Source of the DNA: Variovorax sp. Sphag1AA
GTDB lineage: Bacteria; Pseudomonadota; Gammaproteobacteria; Burkholderiales; Burkholderiaceae_C
Length of the DNA stretch: 64,000 nt
NCBI RefSeq assembly: GCF_014192575.1
Contig: NZ_JACHYC010000002.1
Coordinates: 620,001 to 684,000, forward strand
Direction: 5' to 3'
Shown: positions 50,854 to 59,777 of the stretch, in pieces
Layout of the letters: each line of letters begins with the position of its first letter
How positions within the stretch are numbered: position 1 is the first letter of the stretch
Translations under genes and position numbers: made by a program
Notes under the pieces: model-generated
Database searches by the model: none
The model's input: only the letters and a program-made list of their open reading frames with translations
What the model was told of the DNA's origin: nothing

Positions 50854-52740
50854 ATGACACAGCCCGGCACCCCGGATCTGATTCTTCACAACGGCCGCTT
50901 CACCACGCTGGACCGTGCCAAACCCACGGCGAGCGCCGTGGCCATCGCCGAAGGGCGGTTCACCCAGGTGGGCGGCGATCGCGAGGTGCTGGCGCTGGCC
51001 GGGCCGCAGACGCGGCGCATCGACCTCGGTGGCCGCAGCGTGCTGCCGGGGTTGATCGACAACCACCTGCACATCATTCGAGGCGGACTCAACTTCAACC
51101 TGGAGTTGCGTTGGGATGGCGTGCACAGCCTCGCGGATGCGATGGAGATGCTCAGGCAGCAGGTCGCCATCACGCCCGCGCCGCAATGGGTGCGCGTGGT
51201 GGGCGGCTTCACCGAGCACCAGTTCGCACAGAAGCGGCTGCCGACCATCGAGGAACTCAACGCCGTTGCGCCGGACACGCCGGTGTTCATCCTGCACCTG
51301 TACGACCGCGCGCTGCTCAACGGCGCCGCGCTGCGGGCGGTGGGCTACACCAAGGACACGCCCGCGCCGCCCGGCAGCGAGATCGTGCGCGACGCCTCGG
51401 GGCAGCCGACCGGGCTGTTGCTTGCCAAGCCGAACGCGGCCATCCTCTACGCGACGCTGGCCAAGGGGCCGAGGCTGCCGCACGAGTACCAGGTCAACTC
51501 GACACGCCACTTCATGCGCGAGCTCAACCGGCTCGGCGTGACCGGCGCGATCGATGCCGGCGGCGGCTTCCAGAACTACCCGGACGACTATGCGGTGATC
51601 CAGGAGCTGGCCGATGCGAACCAGCTCACGATCCGCCTCGCCTACAACCTCTTCACGCAGAAGCCAAAGCAGGAGAAGGACGACTTCCTGAAGTGGACGG
51701 CGAGCTCGCAGTACAAGCAGGGCACCGACTACTTCCGCCACAACGGCGCGGGCGAGATGCTTGTGTTCTCCGCGGCCGACTTCGAGGACTTCCGCCAGCC
51801 GCGTCCCGACATGGGGCCGGAGATGGAAGGCGATCTGGAAGAGGTGGTGCGCATCCTGGCGCAGAACCGCTGGCCGTGGCGCATGCATGCGACCTACGAC
51901 GAGACGATCACGCGCGCGCTGGATGTGTTCGAGAAGGTCAATCGCGACACGCCGCTCGCGGGCCTCAACTGGTTCTTCGACCACGCCGAGACGATCTCCG
52001 AAAAATCGATCGAGCGCGTTGCGGCACTTGGCGGTGGCGTGGCGGTGCAGCACCGCATGGCGTATCAGGGCGAGTACTTCGTCGAGCGCTACGGCCCCGG
52101 CGCGGCCGAGGCGACGCCGCCGGTCAAGCGCATGCTGGAGATGGGCGTGAAGGTCTCTGCAGGCACCGATGCGACCCGCGTGGCTTCGTACAACCCGTGG
52201 GTGTCGCTGTCCTGGCTTGTCACCGGCAAGACGGTGGGCGGCATGCAGATCACCCCGCAGCGCAACCTGATCGACCGCGAGACCGCACTGCGCATGTGGA
52301 CCGAGAAGGTCACCTGGTTCTCCAACGAGGAAGGGAAGAAGGGCCGCATCCAGGCGGGCCAGTTGGCGGACCTCGTCGTGCCCGATCGCGACTTCTTCGC
52401 GTGCGCCGAATCGGACATCGCGGACACGACCTCGTTGCTCACCATCGTCGGCGGACGCGTGGTCTACGGAGTAGGGAGCTTCGCCGCGTTCGACGATGCA
52501 CCGCCGCCGCCCGCGATGCCCGACTGGTCGCCGGTGCGCCGCTATGGCGGATACGGTGCCTGGGGCGAGCGCGAAGGCGCACCGATGCAAGCGGTGATGC
52601 GTAAGGCGGCTGCGTGCGGCTGCGCCAGCAACTGCAACGTGCACGGCCACCAGCATGCGGCCGCGTGGACGAGCAAGCTGCCGGTGTCCGATCTCAAGGG
52701 CTTCTGGGGCGCGCTCGGTTGCGCGTGCTGGGCGGTCTGA
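50854..52740 (+). CDS. YtcJ-like amidohydrolase with Cys/His-rich tail
   Basis: 628 residues, metal-dependent hydrolase of the amidohydrolase-3 (YtcJ/NfdA) branch: HxH metal pair in GLIDNHLHIIRGG, further ligands in RMHATYDE and WFFDHAETIS, and Asp in VSAGTDATRVA. The C-terminal 45 residues contain ACGCASNCNVHGHQH and end GCACWAV, a Cys/His cluster not part of the catalytic fold and suggestive of a metal or redox site. No signal peptide. Substrate unknown. It is 1 bp upstream of the DoxX gene. Confidence 0.85.
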   Translation: MTQPGTPDLILHNGRFTTLDRAKPTASAVAIAEGRFTQVGGDREVLALAGPQTRRIDLGGRSVLPGLIDNHLHIIRGGLNFNLELRWDGVHSLADAMEMLRQQVAITPAPQWVRVVGGFTEHQFAQKRLPTIEELNAVAPDTPVFILHLYDRALLNGAALRAVGYTKDTPAPPGSEIVRDASGQPTGLLLAKPNAAILYATLAKGPRLPHEYQVNSTRHFMRELNRLGVTGAIDAGGGFQNYPDDYAVIQELADANQLTIRLAYNLFTQKPKQEKDDFLKWTASSQYKQGTDYFRHNGAGEMLVFSAADFEDFRQPRPDMGPEMEGDLEEVVRILAQNRWPWRMHATYDETITRALDVFEKVNRDTPLAGLNWFFDHAETISEKSIERVAALGGGVAVQHRMAYQGEYFVERYGPGAAEATPPVKRMLEMGVKVSAGTDATRVASYNPWVSLSWLVTGKTVGGMQITPQRNLIDRETALRMWTEKVTWFSNEEGKKGRIQAGQLADLVVPDRDFFACAESDIADTTSLLTIVGGRVVYGVGSFAAFDDAPPPPAMPDWSPVRRYGGYGAWGEREGAPMQAVMRKAAACGCASNCNVHGHQHAAAWTSKLPVSDLKGFWGALGCACWAV

Positions 52741-52741
52741 G

Positions 52742-53152
52742 ATGCAAGCGACGCTGCATGCCGCGCTCACCTCGCCGTGGCTGCACTGGCTGGCGCTGCT
52801 GTGCCTGTGCGCGGCGTACCTGCAAGGCGGCTTCGACAAGGCGCGCGACTTCTCAGGCGCGGTGGCCGAGGTGAAGGAACTTGGGCTCACCCCCGCAGCG
52901 CCGATCGCCGCCGCCACCATCGTGCTTCAGCTCGGCGCTTCGGCGCTGGTGCTGACGGGCTGGTATCGCTGGCTCGGCGCGCTCGCGCTGGCCGGCTTCA
53001 CGGTGCTCGCGGGCTTTCTGGCCGATCGCTTCTGGCGGGGGCCGAAGTCGCAGCGACTGCACAAGGCCAATGCGTTCTTTGAACACTGGGGACTGGTCGG
53101 CGGCCTGCTGCTGATCGCCTGGATCGATCTGGGAGGCTCCTATGGCGGATGA
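52742..53152 (+). CDS. DoxX-family membrane protein
   Basis: 136 residues with four hydrophobic helices and the DoxX pattern YLQGGFDKARDFSGAVAEV after helix 1. DoxX-like proteins are linked to redox or thiosulfate/quinone chemistry but are poorly characterised. It overlaps the MFS start by 11 bases. Confidence 0.85.
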   Translation: MQATLHAALTSPWLHWLALLCLCAAYLQGGFDKARDFSGAVAEVKELGLTPAAPIAAATIVLQLGASALVLTGWYRWLGALALAGFTVLAGFLADRFWRGPKSQRLHKANAFFEHWGLVGGLLLIAWIDLGGSYGG

Positions 53153-54779
53153 ATCGCCACGCGCTGCGGCTGCGCCCGCAGTGCCTTCGACCGGAGGCGG
53201 CAGCTTCGCGCCGCTTCGGCTGCCGGTGTTCGCGGTGCTCTGGGCCGCGACCGTCATCGGCAACATCGGCAGCTTCATGCGCGATGTCGCGAGCGCGTGG
53301 ATGGTGACGGAGCTGTCCACGAGCGCCACAGCGGTCGCGCTGGTGCAGACGGCCGCGACCTTGCCGATCTTCCTGCTTGCGATTCCGGCTGGCGTGCTGT
53401 CGGACATCCTCGACCGGCGGCGCTTTCTCATCGGCGTGCAGATCCTGCTCGGCGCCGTGAGCATCGCGCTGCTGGTGATGGCGCGCACGCACACGCTGAC
53501 GGTGGAAGCGCTCATCGGACTCACCTTCGTCGGTGGCATCGGTGCGGCGCTGATGGGGCCGACCTGGCAGTCCATCGTGCCGGAACTGGTGCCGCGCAGC
53601 GACCTCAAGAACGCAGTGGCGCTGAACTCGCTGGGCATCAACATCGCGCGCGCCATCGGGCCTGCGACCGGTGGCCTGCTGCTGGCCGCGTTCGGCGCCG
53701 CGCTGGTCTACGGCGTGGACGTGCTGAGCTATGTGATCGTCATTGCGGCGCTGCTGTGGTGGCGCCGTCCGCCGGCTGAATCGAAGGGGCTCGACGAGCA
53801 GTTCTTCGGCGCCTTCCGCGCGGGGCTGCGCTATGCGCGGTCCAGCCGTGAGTTGCACCGGGTGTTGCTGCGCGCGGCGGTGTTCTTCCTGTTCGCGAGC
53901 TCGGTATGGGCGCTGCTGCCGCTGGTGGCGCGCGGCATGCTCGGCGGCAGCGCTGGCTTCTATGGTGTGCTGCTGGGCGCCGTCGGCGGCGGCGCGATCC
54001 TCGGCGCGGTGCTGATGCCGAAGATGCGCCAGTGGCTCGACGCGGACGGACTGGTGCTCACTGCGTCGCTGCTCACCGCCGGCGTGATGGCGGCACTGGC
54101 CATCGCGCCCCCGCAGTGGGCGGCCGTGGTGCTGATGGTGGTGCTCGGCGTGGGCTGGATCATCGCGCTCACTACGCTCAACGGCGTGGCACAGGCAGTG
54201 CTGCCCAACTGGGTGCGCGGGCGCGGGCTGGCGATCTACCTGACGGTGTTCAACGGCGCGATGGCGGCTGGCAGCCTCGGCTGGGGCCTGGTGGCGCATC
54301 CCGTCGGTATTGCGGGCGCGCTGCTCATCGGCGCGGGTGGCCTTGCAGTGGTTGCGTTGATCTTCCACCGCGTGAAGCTGCCCACTGGTGAAGCCGACCT
54401 GCAGCCGTCCAACCACTGGCCGGAGCCGATGCTGGCCGTGCCGGTCGGCGGGGACCGCGGGCCGGTGATGGTGCAGATCGAATACCGCGTCCGCAAGACC
54501 GATCTGCCGGCCTTTCTGGAGGCGATGCAGCGTCTTTCGATGGAACGTCGACGGGATGGCGCCTACGCGTGGGGCGTCGCCGAGCACACCGGCGAGCCGG
54601 AGCGTGTCATCGAGTGGTTCCTGGTGGAGTCATGGGCCGAGCACATGCGCCAGCACCAGCGTGTCTCCAAGGCCGATGCCGACCTGCAGGCCGAAGCGCT
54701 GCGCTTCCACATCGGACCGGAGCGGCCGGTGGTGCATCACTTCCTCGCGCTCGATCAGAGCGCGGCCCAGGCAACCTAG
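53142..54779 (+). CDS. MFS exporter of the EntS-like MFS_3 family
   Basis: 545 residues: twelve-helix MFS domain (residues about 25-415; GVLSDILDRRRFLIG between helices 2 and 3, LNSLGINIARAIGPATGG) followed by about 110 soluble residues (VQIEYRVRKTDLPAFLEAM, VIEWFLVESWAEHMRQH) with the look of a dimeric alpha/beta-barrel domain. This tail is known in this family. Probably a drug or siderophore-like exporter. Last gene of the pirin cluster, converging on the hydrolase with a 4-bp overlap. Confidence 0.87.
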   Translation: MADESPRAAAAPAVPSTGGGSFAPLRLPVFAVLWAATVIGNIGSFMRDVASAWMVTELSTSATAVALVQTAATLPIFLLAIPAGVLSDILDRRRFLIGVQILLGAVSIALLVMARTHTLTVEALIGLTFVGGIGAALMGPTWQSIVPELVPRSDLKNAVALNSLGINIARAIGPATGGLLLAAFGAALVYGVDVLSYVIVIAALLWWRRPPAESKGLDEQFFGAFRAGLRYARSSRELHRVLLRAAVFFLFASSVWALLPLVARGMLGGSAGFYGVLLGAVGGGAILGAVLMPKMRQWLDADGLVLTASLLTAGVMAALAIAPPQWAAVVLMVVLGVGWIIALTTLNGVAQAVLPNWVRGRGLAIYLTVFNGAMAAGSLGWGLVAHPVGIAGALLIGAGGLAVVALIFHRVKLPTGEADLQPSNHWPEPMLAVPVGGDRGPVMVQIEYRVRKTDLPAFLEAMQRLSMERRRDGAYAWGVAEHTGEPERVIEWFLVESWAEHMRQHQRVSKADADLQAEALRFHIGPERPVVHHFLALDQSAAQAT

Positions 54780-55453
54780 CGTGACCCGGCGCGGAGGGCT
54801 TCGGCCCACTGCGCCACGTCGTCGAGCATTTCCTTCAGCACCGCCTCGTCGTCGCGCCCCGAGCGCTTCGGCACGTGGAAGGAGTGGTCGGCGTGCTCGA
54901 TGGTCACCAGCGTGGCGCGCGCACCGAGTCCGGCGACCACGGGACGCAGCTTGTCGAGTTCGGCGAGCTTGTCCTGCGTGCCCTGCATGAAGAGCATCGG
55001 AATCTGCACCTTCGACAGATGCTCCGCGCGCGTGGTCGAGGGCGTTCCGGCCGGGTGCAGCGGAAAGCCTAGGAACACGAGGCCTGCAACGTTCGGCAGC
55101 GGCTCGATCGCCTGCGCTTGCGATGTCATGCGCGCACCGAAGGACTTGCCGCCGGCCAGCAGCATGAGCGAGCCGAATTCGTGCACCGCGCGCGCGACCG
55201 CCGCGCGCACTGCTGCATGCGCCACAGGCGGCGTATCCGGCCGCTTGCTGCCACGTTCCATGTACGGGAACTGGTAGCGCAATGTGGCGATGCGGCGTTC
55301 GGCAAGTCCGTCGGCCACGGCCGTCATGAACGCGTGTTCCATGCCCGCGCCCGCGCCGTGCGCGAACACGTAGCAGGCAACAGGGTCGTCCGGGGTCTGC
55401 AGGATGGCTGAGACCGCGGTGTCATCGCTGACTTGAATGGAGAGCTTCTGCAT
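54776..55453 (-). CDS. small alpha/beta hydrolase (KANL3/Tex30-like)
   Basis: 225 residues, dienelactone-hydrolase-like fold. It carries AHGAGAGMEHAFM (oxyanion region), GGKSFGARMTSQ with the nucleophile serine elbow, GFPLHPAG, and the catalytic His in EHADHSFHVPKRSG. Substrate unknown. ATG 55453 is used; GTG 55465 is an alternative. Confidence 0.85.
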   Translation of the reverse strand: MQKLSIQVSDDTAVSAILQTPDDPVACYVFAHGAGAGMEHAFMTAVADGLAERRIATLRYQFPYMERGSKRPDTPPVAHAAVRAAVARAVHEFGSLMLLAGGKSFGARMTSQAQAIEPLPNVAGLVFLGFPLHPAGTPSTTRAEHLSKVQIPMLFMQGTQDKLAELDKLRPVVAGLGARATLVTIEHADHSFHVPKRSGRDDEAVLKEMLDDVAQWAEALRAGSR

Positions 55454-55562
55454 GTCGCCGGGCACTCTACATCCGATCGCCCGCCTGCAACAGATCGTGG
55501 CTTTCGCGGGCGATTGCCTTCATGATGCCGACTCGAAGAATCCGATGGAGGAGCGTTCCGCC

Positions 55563-57185
55563 ATGTTCTTGTTGTCGAGGCTTTGGGGAAGCGCGTGCGC
55601 CGTGCTGCTTTTGCTCTGGGCGCTGCCGCTTCACGCGCAGGCACCGGCACAGACCGAGGCACCGCATTCGACTCCTGCGTCGCTGGTGGTGATGAACCGG
55701 ACCATCATGACCTTCCGCGTGCCCTTCATGGGTTTCGAACCCGCGGACCGGGCGCGGGAAGCCCATGACCGCATCGACGACCTGCTCGCCCGACAGGGTC
55801 CGGCAAATGTCACCACGCAGGAGATCCCGCAGGGCATCCTGGTGAAGATCGACGATGCGCTCGCGTTCGGAGTGACCGCCGGCGACGTCAACACACTGCA
55901 CAACGACACGCTGGAGAGCACGGCGACGCGTGCGGCCGACGCGCTGCGTGGCGCGATCAACGAGACACGGGAGTTGCGCGACACCCGAAGCCTGCTGAAG
56001 TCCGTGGCCATCGCGGTCGCGCTCACGCTCGGCTACCTGGCTCTGCTTTGGGTGCTCGCCCTGGCACGGCGGCGAATCGGCTATCGCCTCGCCAACATCG
56101 CGAAGGCGAAGACCGAGCAACTGCATCTGCACGGCGTGCAACTGATCGAGGGGGACTGGGCACTCGATCTCGTCCGCCGCCTGACGACCTTCCTGTTCTG
56201 GGTGCTGGCGCTGCTGCTCACCTACGAGTGGACCGGTCGGGTGCTGGAGCTCTTTCCGTACACACGGCCCTGGGGCGAGCGGATCAACGGCTTCCTCGTC
56301 GAGACCGCCGCGAAGATCTTCGGTGGCATCGCCGGCGCAATTCCCGAGCTGCTGATTGCAGTGATCATCTTCCTGCTCGCGCGTTTCGTCGTCGGGCTGC
56401 TGAGCCGCTTCTTCGATCGCGTGGCGAGCGGGCGCATCGACTTCGGGTGGGTCGACGCCGAAACCGTGCGGCCGACGCGCAGGCTGCTGACGATCCTGGT
56501 CTGGCTGCTTGCGTTGGTGATGGCGTATCCGTACCTGCCGGGTGCGAATACCGATGCGTTCAAGGGCCTGTCGGTGCTGATCGGTCTGATGGTGTCCATC
56601 GGCGGCGCGAGCGTGGTCGGGCAGATGCTGAGCGGCACCATCCTGACCTATACGCGCACCTTCCGCGTGGGCGAATACGTGCGCATCGGCGATCACGAAG
56701 GCACGGTGGTCGAACTCGGGATGTACCGCACGCGTCTTCGTACCGGTAACGGCGAAGAACTCACGCTGCCCAATTCCATGGTGCTGGAGACGCCCACCAG
56801 GAACTTCTCGCGCAACACGGCGGGCCCACGCATCGTGGTGGTCGACACCAGCGTGACCATCGGCTACGACACGCCATGGCGGCAGGTCCATGAAATGCTC
56901 AGGGAGGCGGCGCGCCGCACGAAGGGCGTGCTTGCCGAGCCCATGCCGCAGGTCTACCAGACCGCGCTCTCGGACTTCTATGTCGAGTACCGCTTGGTGA
57001 TGCACGGCATGCTGGAAGAGGATCGCCCACGAATCGAACTGCGCGGCCGGCTGCACCAGAACATCCAGGATGTGTTCAACGAGCACGGCGTTCAGATCAT
57101 GTCGCCGCACTACCTCGACGATCCTTCGGATGCGAAGGTCGTCCCCCAGTCACGCTGGTTCGAGGCGCCCGCGAAACGCGAATAG
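55563..57185 (+). CDS. mechanosensitive ion channel, MscS family, with periplasmic N-domain
   Basis: 540 residues. Signal peptide ending LPLHAQA, a periplasmic domain of about 120 residues, about five membrane helices, then the MscS pore helix and beta domain (GGASVVGQMLSGTILTYTR, FRVGEYVRIGDHEGTVVE, LPNSMVLETPTRNFSR). It releases solutes upon membrane tension. ATG 55563 with GGAGGAG upstream. The next gene begins 9 bp later. Confidence 0.9.
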   Translation: MFLLSRLWGSACAVLLLLWALPLHAQAPAQTEAPHSTPASLVVMNRTIMTFRVPFMGFEPADRAREAHDRIDDLLARQGPANVTTQEIPQGILVKIDDALAFGVTAGDVNTLHNDTLESTATRAADALRGAINETRELRDTRSLLKSVAIAVALTLGYLALLWVLALARRRIGYRLANIAKAKTEQLHLHGVQLIEGDWALDLVRRLTTFLFWVLALLLTYEWTGRVLELFPYTRPWGERINGFLVETAAKIFGGIAGAIPELLIAVIIFLLARFVVGLLSRFFDRVASGRIDFGWVDAETVRPTRRLLTILVWLLALVMAYPYLPGANTDAFKGLSVLIGLMVSIGGASVVGQMLSGTILTYTRTFRVGEYVRIGDHEGTVVELGMYRTRLRTGNGEELTLPNSMVLETPTRNFSRNTAGPRIVVVDTSVTIGYDTPWRQVHEMLREAARRTKGVLAEPMPQVYQTALSDFYVEYRLVMHGMLEEDRPRIELRGRLHQNIQDVFNEHGVQIMSPHYLDDPSDAKVVPQSRWFEAPAKRE

Positions 57186-57194
57186 GAGCTTGAA

Positions 57195-58043
57195 TTGCAG
57201 ACTCTGGAAATCCCCGGCGGCGGCGCGATGCCCGCGCTCGGCCTTGGCACCTGGCACATGGGTGAATCAGCCGGGCGCCGCGCCAGCGAAGTGGCGGCAG
57301 TCCGTGCTGCCATCGACATGGGCTACAGGCTTATCGACACCGCCGAGATGTACGGAGAAGGCGGTGCGGAAGAAGTCGTCGGGCAGGCCGTGGCTGAAGC
57401 GCTGCGTGCGGGCGATGTGAAGCGCGAAGAGCTGTTCATCGTCAGCAAGGTCTATCCGCACAACGCGAGTCGACGAGGTACGCCGGCCGCCTGCTCACGC
57501 AGCCTTTCGCGGCTGGGGCTCGATCACATCGACCTCTATCTGCTGCATTGGCGCGGCGAACATCCGTTGGCCGAGACCTGCGACGCGATGCGCGCGCTTG
57601 TCGACACAGGGCGCATCCGCCATTGGGGCGTCAGCAATTTCGATGTCGACGACATGGAAGAACTTGAAGCGACCGATGGCGGCTGCGCGGCCAACCAGAT
57701 CTATTTCTCGGTCGGCGAGCGTGGCGCGGAATTCAGCCTGCTTCCGTGGCAGCGCGAACGTGGAATGCCGTTGATGGCCTATAGCCCCATCGACCAGGGC
57801 GCGCTGGCCGCTGATGTTGCGCTGGGCAAGCTGGCGCAGCAGCTTGGCGTTACCACGGCGCAACTGGCGCTGGCCTGGGTCATCTCCCGGCCCGGTGTCG
57901 TTGCGATTCCCAAGGCCGTGCGCGAAAACCATCTGCGCGAAAACATCGCAGCGGCCGACCTCGTGTTGAGCGCCGAAACGCTCGCCGAGATCGACCGCCT
58001 GCATCCGCCGCCGCGGCGCAAGAGGCCGCTGGCGATGATCTGA
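57195..58043 (+). CDS. aldo/keto reductase
   Basis: 282 residues, TIM-barrel NADPH reductase with catalytic tetrad D48 (LIDTAEMYGEGG), Y53, K85 (IVSKVYPH) and H118 (LLHWRGE). It starts at TTG 57195 with AGGAG five bases upstream; no ATG fits. Cotranscribed with the channel gene. It reduces an unidentified aldehyde or ketone. It ends directly against the convergent purine permease. Confidence 0.9.
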   Translation: MQTLEIPGGGAMPALGLGTWHMGESAGRRASEVAAVRAAIDMGYRLIDTAEMYGEGGAEEVVGQAVAEALRAGDVKREELFIVSKVYPHNASRRGTPAACSRSLSRLGLDHIDLYLLHWRGEHPLAETCDAMRALVDTGRIRHWGVSNFDVDDMEELEATDGGCAANQIYFSVGERGAEFSLLPWQRERGMPLMAYSPIDQGALAADVALGKLAQQLGVTTAQLALAWVISRPGVVAIPKAVRENHLRENIAAADLVLSAETLAEIDRLHPPPRRKRPLAMI

Positions 58044-59525
58044 TCAGTGGGCTTCGGCCTGCTTGGCCGCGGCGATCATCGCCGCCTCGTCGTGCTTCGC
58101 GCCATTGAGGAAGAGGTTGAGCGCCACCGCGGCTATCGATGCGAGCAGGATGCCCGACTCCACCAGCGAGTGGATCGCATGCGGCATCCACTGTTTGAAG
58201 TTCGGCGCGATGAGCGGAATCATGCCGATGCCGATCGACACGGCGACGATCATCGCGTTGTGCCGGTTGGTCTTGAAGTCCACGCCCGAGAGGATGCGGA
58301 TGCCGGTCGCGGCGACCATGCCGAACATCACGAGGCCCGCGCCGCCGAGCACCACCGTCGGCAGTGATTCGACCAGCGCCGCCATCTTGGGCAGGAGCCC
58401 GAGCACGATCAGGATCGCGCCGCCCGCCACGCAGACGAAGCGGCTCTTGATGCCGGTGACCGCCACGAGGCCCACGTTCTGCGAGAAGCTGGTGTAGGGG
58501 AAGGTGTTGAACACGCCGCCGATCAGCGTGCCGAGGCCGTCGGTGCGAAGGCCGCGCGCGAGGTCTTCCTGCGAGATCTTGCGGTCGGTCATCTCGCCGA
58601 GTGCGAGGAACATGCCGGTGGATTCGATCATCACCACGATCATGATCAGCGACATCGTGAGGATGAGGATCGGGTCGAACTTCGGCATGCCGAAGTGGAA
58701 GGGCAGCACGATGTCGACCCAGGGCGCGTTGCCGACCTTCTCGAAGGTCATGAAGCCGAAGATCGTTGCGACGACGGCGCCGATCACGATGCCCAGCAGC
58801 ACCGAGATATTGGCGACGAAGCCCTTGGCGTACTTCACGATCAGCAGGATCGACACCAGCACGAGTGCCGCGATGGCGAGGCCGCCCAGGTCGGCGTACT
58901 TGGGGTTGGGCACCGAAGGCACGATTGACAGGCCCTTGGGCATCGGTGGGACTGCGGAGCCCGGCGAGGTCACGTCCGCGAGCCACTTGGCATAGACCGG
59001 ATCGACGATGGCCGGCGCGGTTGGACCGACCGGGTTGCCGAAGATCCAGTTGATGCCGACGCGCATCAGGCTGATGCCGATGACCGCAATGATGGTGCCG
59101 GTGACCACCGGCGGGAAGAAGCGCAGCATGCGCGAGACCATTGGCGCGATCAGTATCGATATGACCCCCGCGCCGATGATCGAGCCGAAGAGCAGTTGCG
59201 CGCCGGACTGGCCGGGGTTGGCGTTGGCGATCGCGACCATCGGTGCGACGGAGGCGAAGGTCACGCCCATCATCACCGGCAGCTTGATGCCGAACCACTG
59301 CGTGGCGCCGAGCGACTGGATCAGCGTCGCGATGCCGCAGCAGAAGAGGTCGGCGGAAATCAGCAGTGCGACTTCCTGCGGGCTGAGCTTGAGCGCACGG
59401 CCGACGATGAGCGGCACGGCCACGGCGCCGGCGTACATCACCAGCACGTGTTGCAGCCCGAGGGCGGTGACTTTGCCCAGCGGCAATCGCTGGTCGACAG
59501 GGTGAACGGAGGCGGCAGCCGTCAT
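58044..59525 (-). CDS. NCS2 purine permease (xanthine/urate type)
   Basis: 493 residues, about 14 helices. The NAT signature is SQNVGLVAVTGIKSR, and the substrate Glu/Asp region is in IESTGMFLALGEMTDRK. Similar to XanP/UacT/PbuX carriers, proton-coupled import of xanthine or uric acid. Preceded by a sigma-54-like promoter and a palindrome, consistent with use of purines as nitrogen source. Confidence 0.92.
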   Translation of the reverse strand: MTAAASVHPVDQRLPLGKVTALGLQHVLVMYAGAVAVPLIVGRALKLSPQEVALLISADLFCCGIATLIQSLGATQWFGIKLPVMMGVTFASVAPMVAIANANPGQSGAQLLFGSIIGAGVISILIAPMVSRMLRFFPPVVTGTIIAVIGISLMRVGINWIFGNPVGPTAPAIVDPVYAKWLADVTSPGSAVPPMPKGLSIVPSVPNPKYADLGGLAIAALVLVSILLIVKYAKGFVANISVLLGIVIGAVVATIFGFMTFEKVGNAPWVDIVLPFHFGMPKFDPILILTMSLIMIVVMIESTGMFLALGEMTDRKISQEDLARGLRTDGLGTLIGGVFNTFPYTSFSQNVGLVAVTGIKSRFVCVAGGAILIVLGLLPKMAALVESLPTVVLGGAGLVMFGMVAATGIRILSGVDFKTNRHNAMIVAVSIGIGMIPLIAPNFKQWMPHAIHSLVESGILLASIAAVALNLFLNGAKHDEAAMIAAAKQAEAH

Positions 59526-59568
59526 TTCAAGTTCTCCAGGAGCGGCGTGAGAGGGGCAAGCCAGGGCT

Positions 59569-59585
59569 TGCAGGACTCGTGCCCA
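59569..59585 (-). promoter_or_regulatory. candidate sigma-54 promoter of the purine permease
   Basis: Minus strand reads TGGGCACGAGTCCTGCA: GG and GC ten bases apart, GGCACG then four bases then CTGCA. Predicted start about 33 bases upstream of the permease ATG. Confidence 0.55.
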
Positions 59586-59612
59586 GGGAAGCGTTCACGA
59601 GTCTGTACGCCA

Positions 59613-59626
59613 AACTGTATACAGTT
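59613..59626. promoter_or_regulatory. AACTGTATACAGTT palindrome upstream of the purine permease
   Basis: A perfect 14-bp palindrome about 60 bp upstream of the predicted sigma-54 start, of the TGTATACA type bound by FCD GntR regulators. A related CTGTAT half site follows at about 59639. Confidence 0.55.
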
Positions 59627-59777
59627 GAGCCGGCGCACTGTATGGCGGAAAACCCGGGTGCCGTCGCTGTTTCCCATCGATACAGGTGGCCGATCCTGAC
59701 CGGACCGGTCAGGCGCATACTCGCCCGACATCGCCGCATCCGTGCGGCGCGTGGCCGTGTGTCTGCAGGAGTCCGCC

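Noticed and set aside
54430..54775. C-terminal alpha/beta-barrel tail on the MFS exporter as a novel fusion
   Set aside because: This tail is usual in the EntS-like MFS_3 family.
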